The notes under the pieces are model-generated. The model saw nothing but the letters and a program-made list of their open reading frames with translations, had not been told where the DNA came from and did no database searches. A DNA stretch of 32,209 bases from Bacillota bacterium (lineage in GTDB: Bacteria; Bacillota; Sulfobacillia; Sulfobacillales; Sulfobacillaceae). Position 1 is the first letter of the stretch. Every line of letters starts with the position of its first letter. The translations under genes and the position numbers were made by a program. Where the stretch lies: assembly GCA_021798975.1 (NCBI GenBank), contig JAJZBJ010000015.1, positions 1-32,209 on the forward strand, read 5' to 3'. Shown piece after piece: positions 28,113 to 32,209 of this stretch.

Positions 28113-28769
28113 TTAATCCTCGACCAACCCGTGCCGAATCGCGTAGGCGGCGGCCTGCACCCGGTTTTCAAAGTGCAGCTTCTGCAAGATGTTGCGCAGA
28201 TGATTCTTGACGGTGTTCTCGGCAATGGAGAGCAAGTCGGCAATCTCGCGATTGGTGCATCCTTGGCCGACCAACCGCAGCACTTCCATCTCCCGCGCGG
28301 TAAACTCCGACGGCGCCCCGGCGGATGCCGCATGGCGCGTCCGGCTGGCCACCGTGTGGACAATTTTCGCTGCGATTTCCTCGGAAATCGCGGCCTCGCC
28401 GTGAATCTGGCGGCGCACTTCCTCAACAAACGATTCCGGGCTCATGTGCTTGACCAGATACCCCTGGGCGCCGGCTCGTATCGCTTCAAACAGCAAATCA
28501 TCATCGTCGCTGGCGGTCAACATGCAAATTTTAACGTAGGGCAGACGTTCCTTAATCTGGCGCGTAGCCTCTAAGCCGTCTCCGTCCGACATGTTAATAT
28601 CCATTAAAATCAGATCCGGCATCGTCTCTTCAGCCCTCATCAAGGCCTCGCGGCCGCCCTCGGCCTGAGCGACAATTTCCATATCGTCCTGCCCCTGAAT
28701 CAGGGAAGCCAAGGCTGATCGAAACAACGCGTGGTCATCCACCAGCATGAGTCTTGCCTTTTCCACCAT
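28113..28769 (-). CDS. NarL/LuxR-type response regulator
   Basis: 218 aa; receiver LMLVDDHALFRSALASLIQ ... DLILMDINMSDGDGLEATR; HTH FTAREMEVLRLVGQGCTNREIADLLSIAENTVKNHLRNILQKL. Confidence 0.96.
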   Translation of the reverse strand: MVEKARLMLVDDHALFRSALASLIQGQDDMEIVAQAEGGREALMRAEETMPDLILMDINMSDGDGLEATRQIKERLPYVKICMLTASDDDDLLFEAIRAGAQGYLVKHMSPESFVEEVRRQIHGEAAISEEIAAKIVHTVASRTRHAASAGAPSEFTAREMEVLRLVGQGCTNREIADLLSIAENTVKNHLRNILQKLHFENRVQAAAYAIRHGLVED

Positions 28770-29643
28770 CGGTGCCCCTCCCTTCTGCAGGAATGCGGAG
28801 AGTCACGGTGGTGCCGCGGCCCGCCTGGCTGTCCACCATCAAGTGGCCGCCGATCGCTTCGGCGCGCTCCTTCATGACCGACAATCCGTAGTGATCCGGT
28901 TCTGCGCCAATCGTTCCCGGCTTGAACCCGAGGCCGTCATCGCGTATCACGAACTGAATCGTCCGTCCCTCTCGGACGCACTCCAAGTCGACGCGACGCG
29001 CCCGAGCATGCTTACGAACATTGGCTAATGCTTCTTGTATTATCCGCAAAATCTGCATTGACGCAAGTTCGCTCCATAGTTCCTCGCGCGGCTCAAGCGG
29101 CTTCAACTGCACCAGCATGCCCGTGTGCCGCTCAAATTCACGCACCTGCCGCTCGATGGTCGGCCAGAACCCCTCATCCAACCGCCGGCTGGCCCGAAGA
29201 TCGTAGAGGGTCTGGCGCACCTCGAGATAGGTTTGATTGAGAAGTCGGTCAAAGACTTCCAACTGCTCCGTCACCGCGGTCGACGACTCCAGTTGGGAAA
29301 CACTGTCCTTCAGCTTATAGGCCTCAATCTTCAACACCGCCAAGTTTTGGGCGATGCCGTCGTGCATCTCGCGGGCAATCCGCTCGCGCTCCTTCAACGA
29401 CAGCACTGCCTCTTTGTAGGTGCGGCGCTCCGTCTCTAGACGCTCCATGGCCCGAAACACGTACCAGGAAAAAATGACAGCGCCCACCAAGGTCGTGCAA
29501 ACCGCAATGCCGCTCACGGTGGCAGGAGAAAACCGCGGCGTCAGGTAGTAGTCGCGCACCAGCTCGGCCACCGCCACGAAAATGGTCGGCCCGAGAATGG
29601 TCAACAGTTTCAGCCACAGGTACCGTGTCCGGTCGTCCATCAT
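28735..29643 (-). CDS. Sensor histidine kinase (HisKA_3, LiaS/NarX-type)
   Basis: ERERIAREMHDGIAQNLAVLKIEAYKL (H box), IIQEALANVRKHARA (N box), DDGLGFKP; two N-terminal TM segments. Start at the ATGATG near 29643 (SD GGGAGGGT) rather than the ORF start at 29754. Confidence 0.94.
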   Translation of the reverse strand: MMDDRTRYLWLKLLTILGPTIFVAVAELVRDYYLTPRFSPATVSGIAVCTTLVGAVIFSWYVFRAMERLETERRTYKEAVLSLKERERIAREMHDGIAQNLAVLKIEAYKLKDSVSQLESSTAVTEQLEVFDRLLNQTYLEVRQTLYDLRASRRLDEGFWPTIERQVREFERHTGMLVQLKPLEPREELWSELASMQILRIIQEALANVRKHARARRVDLECVREGRTIQFVIRDDGLGFKPGTIGAEPDHYGLSVMKERAEAIGGHLMVDSQAGRGTTVTLRIPAEGRGTDGGKGKTHAGG

Positions 29644-29653
29644 ACCCTCCCGG

Positions 29654-30424
29654 CTAAGCTTCGACCCGTCCCGCAGCGAGAAACGCCTCAATGAGTTCCT
29701 GGACCCTCTGCGGCTGGTCCAAAAGCGCCAAGTGACCGGCATCGGGCACCACATGCACCCGGCCGCGGGACGTCAAGTGGGCGGCCTCGTCAGCCATCCG
29801 CGGCGACGTCCGCGTGTCGTGGTTCCCCACCACGAAGAGCGTGTCGTGGGTCAGTTCCTGAAACACCCGGCGATTCGACGCAAGATAGATGGCCGCCATG
29901 GCCTGAAGATAATTGTCCGCATCCATCGTGCGCATATCAGCCACCAGCTGCTCTTTGACCTCCGGGTCCGCAAACGGCGTAAGAGTGGCATCGGCATACC
30001 GCCGTGAAAACTCGTCCATGGGAATGGCCGCCAATTCTTGGCGCCGCTGTTCCACCGCAGTCTCCCCGTCTTGGAATCCCGGAGTCGCCCCAATCAACAC
30101 CAGCCGGCGGATCTTGTCCGGCCACCGAACCGCCGCGCGGGCCATTACCCAGGTCCCCAGGGATACCCCCAGCAAATGGGCCGGCCGGTCGACCTCGTTT
30201 AGCAGATCGCCGACATCGCCCACCCAAGCCTCCAAGTCCGGCTCCAACGCCGCATTCTCCCCCACGCCGCGCGGGTCATACGTGACAACCCGATAATGCC
30301 GCGACAAAACCGGCAACAGCCGATAGAACAAAAACCGGCCCAATCCTAAACTGGGATGACAAATCACGGCTTCAGGCCCGTCACCCATGCTGAAATATTT
30401 GACGCCGTTCTGCGTTCTCAGCAT
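29654..30424 (-). CDS. Alpha/beta hydrolase
   Basis: 256 aa; nucleophile elbow GVSLGT, VVTYDPRGVGEN, acid NHDTRT, catalytic His DAGHLALLDQP. Confidence 0.92.
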   Translation of the reverse strand: MLRTQNGVKYFSMGDGPEAVICHPSLGLGRFLFYRLLPVLSRHYRVVTYDPRGVGENAALEPDLEAWVGDVGDLLNEVDRPAHLLGVSLGTWVMARAAVRWPDKIRRLVLIGATPGFQDGETAVEQRRQELAAIPMDEFSRRYADATLTPFADPEVKEQLVADMRTMDADNYLQAMAAIYLASNRRVFQELTHDTLFVVGNHDTRTSPRMADEAAHLTSRGRVHVVPDAGHLALLDQPQRVQELIEAFLAAGRVEA

Positions 30425-32209
30425 TCCTTCTGTGCCTCCTCGGCAATGGTCCTGATTGCATCCAATGCGTCCACGTTCTCCACGGATGACAAGTCTCCGG
30501 TGGCCGCGTTTGTGTAGGCAGCCCGGATGACGCGGCGCACGACCTTGCCGTTGCGGGTCTTGGGAAGCTCCCGGACGCGGTGCACGCGCTCCGGACGGAG
30601 TGCCTTGCCCATGTGCTGGGCCACATAATCGCGCAGCTCTGCTTCCAGTTCGGTATGCCCTTCACGCGCCACCACGAAACAGATTAAAACCTCGCCCTTG
30701 ACCGGGTCTGGCACGCCGACCGCCGCCGCCTCCACGACGGACGGGTGGGACACGAGAATAGACTCCACCTCCGCCGGTCCGAGCCGCTTGCCAGCTACCT
30801 TGATGGTATCATCGCTTCGTCCCACGATGTACCAAAATCCATCCTCATCCACCATGGCATAGTCTCCATGGACCCATACGTCCGGCCATCGGTGCCAATA
30901 AGTCTCCAAATACCGTTCCGGACTCTTCCAAAACCCGCGCGTCATCCCCGTCCACGGCGCCCGGATAATCAGCTCCCCAACCGCCCCCCGAATGGGCGCC
31001 CCGGACTCGTCCACCACGTCCGCGGCCATTCCAGGAATGGGGCCGTTAAACGCGCAGGGCTTCTGGGGCTCGGTGGCAAAGGCGCTCAGGATACCGCCCG
31101 AAATCTCCGTGCCGCCGCTGTAGTTGATAATGGGACAGCGCCGTTTGCCGACCTTCTCGAAGAACCACATCCACGGGTCAGGGTTCCATGGTTCCCCCGA
31201 GGAACCCAAAATCCTTAGCGAGTCCAGCGAGTGCCCCTCCAACGGTTTCTCTCCGGAAGCCATTAAGCCGCGGATGGCGGTGGGCGAAATACCGAACACG
31301 CTCACGCGATGCCGATCGATGAGATCCCAGAGCCGACTCGGGTCAGGATAATCCGGCGTGCCGTCATAGAGCAGCAAGGTGGAGCCCGTGATGAGGCCCC
31401 CATACACCATCCAGGGCCCCATCATCCAACCCATGTCGGTGTACCAAAAGAACACATCCTCCGGTCTAAGATCGAAAGCATGCCATAAATCCTGGGCTGC
31501 CTTGAGCGGGAACCCGAGATGAGTGTGCAAGGCGCCCTTCGGCCGCCCTGTGGTTCCCGACGTGTAAATCAGCATCAACGGCATTTCCGATGGGACAGCG
31601 CGCGTGGGAAAGGGATCGTCGCTGGCCTGGTTCAGCACCTCGTCCCATCGATAGTCCCGGCCCGGCTGCATAGGAACCAACCGATCCAGACGCGAGACCA
31701 CCAGCACGCGGCGCACACTGGACAGGGATGCCAAGGCTTCGTCGGCCGCTTCCTTCATCGCGACCGTTCGGCCGCGGCGGTTGAACCCGTCGGCGGTGAC
31801 CAGCACCCGGGCCTGGCTGTCTTCAATACGGGTCGCCAAAGCCGGTGCCCCGTATCCGGAAAACACCGGCACCACCACGGCGCCTAGCTTGGCCGCGGCC
31901 AGCATGGCCACCACGGCCTCGACGCCCATCGGGAGATAGAGTGCAATGCGGTCCTGAAATTCCACCCCCAACGTGACGAGCCCGTGGGCCAATCGGTCAA
32001 CCTGGACCTGCAGTTCTCGATAACTGAGGTGTCGGATCCGGCCCGCTTCGGTCTCTTCAATGACGGCAGTTTTGTCCCCGCGCCCCGCTGTTACATGGCG
32101 ATCCAGGGCCGCTAAAGCCAAATTGGACGTGCCCCCAACGAACCACTCGGCCCATTGCCAGCCCCGGTCCCGGTTCAACACCGATTGATACGGGGTGACA
32201 AACGGCCAA
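30418..32209 (-). CDS. AMP-dependent acyl-CoA synthetase (acetyl/acetoacetyl-CoA synthetase-like), 5' end outside window
   Basis: LMLIYTSGTTGRPKGALHTH, FFWYTDMGWMMGPW, NYSGGTEISGG, C-term KVAGKRLGPAEVESIL ... LPKTRNGKVVRRVIR. The frame stays open to the window end (WPFVTPYQSVLNRDRGWQWAEWF), so the CDS is partial. Confidence 0.93.
   Translation of the reverse strand, partial: WPFVTPYQSVLNRDRGWQWAEWFVGGTSNLALAALDRHVTAGRGDKTAVIEETEAGRIRHLSYRELQVQVDRLAHGLVTLGVEFQDRIALYLPMGVEAVVAMLAAAKLGAVVVPVFSGYGAPALATRIEDSQARVLVTADGFNRRGRTVAMKEAADEALASLSSVRRVLVVSRLDRLVPMQPGRDYRWDEVLNQASDDPFPTRAVPSEMPLMLIYTSGTTGRPKGALHTHLGFPLKAAQDLWHAFDLRPEDVFFWYTDMGWMMGPWMVYGGLITGSTLLLYDGTPDYPDPSRLWDLIDRHRVSVFGISPTAIRGLMASGEKPLEGHSLDSLRILGSSGEPWNPDPWMWFFEKVGKRRCPIINYSGGTEISGGILSAFATEPQKPCAFNGPIPGMAADVVDESGAPIRGAVGELIIRAPWTGMTRGFWKSPERYLETYWHRWPDVWVHGDYAMVDEDGFWYIVGRSDDTIKVAGKRLGPAEVESILVSHPSVVEAAAVGVPDPVKGEVLICFVVAREGHTELEAELRDYVAQHMGKALRPERVHRVRELPKTRNGKVVRRVIRAAYTNAATGDLSSVENVDALDAIRTIAEEAQKEC

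Overview
GC-rich bacterial chromosomal window, densely coded, mostly on the minus strand. It looks like a Firmicute of the Sulfobacillus/Clostridia type; this taxonomic guess rests on gene order and protein style only. Modules in + coordinate order: (i) a minus-strand block hemA-hemX-hemC-hemD(fusion)-hemB-small ORF-selA-etfB-etfA; (ii) a plus-strand three-subunit molybdenum hydroxylase (xanthine/aldehyde/CO dehydrogenase family, L-M-S order) followed by a FUSC-type membrane protein; (iii) a minus-strand central-carbon operon icd-mdh-malic enzyme-sucC-sucD; (iv) feoB, a Cys-rich mini-protein and a DUF881 protein on the minus strand; (v) plus-strand GNAT and MFS genes; (vi) a minus-strand FadF/HdrD-like membrane Fe-S oxidoreductase with a small membrane peptide downstream; (vii) a compact minus-strand cluster of acyl-CoA ligase (truncated by the window end), alpha/beta hydrolase, LiaS-like histidine kinase, NarL-type regulator, tatC and feoA. 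I found no CRISPR array, transposase, phage gene, tRNA or rRNA. No clear defence or other wholly new multi-gene system is visible. The best leads are a HemD fused to a shortened tetrapyrrole-methylase-like domain, two sub-60-aa ORFs absent from the supplied ORF track, feoA translationally coupled to tatC and separated from feoB, a molybdenum hydroxylase with altered active-site residues next to a FUSC gene, and an inverted repeat overlapping the fadF promoter.
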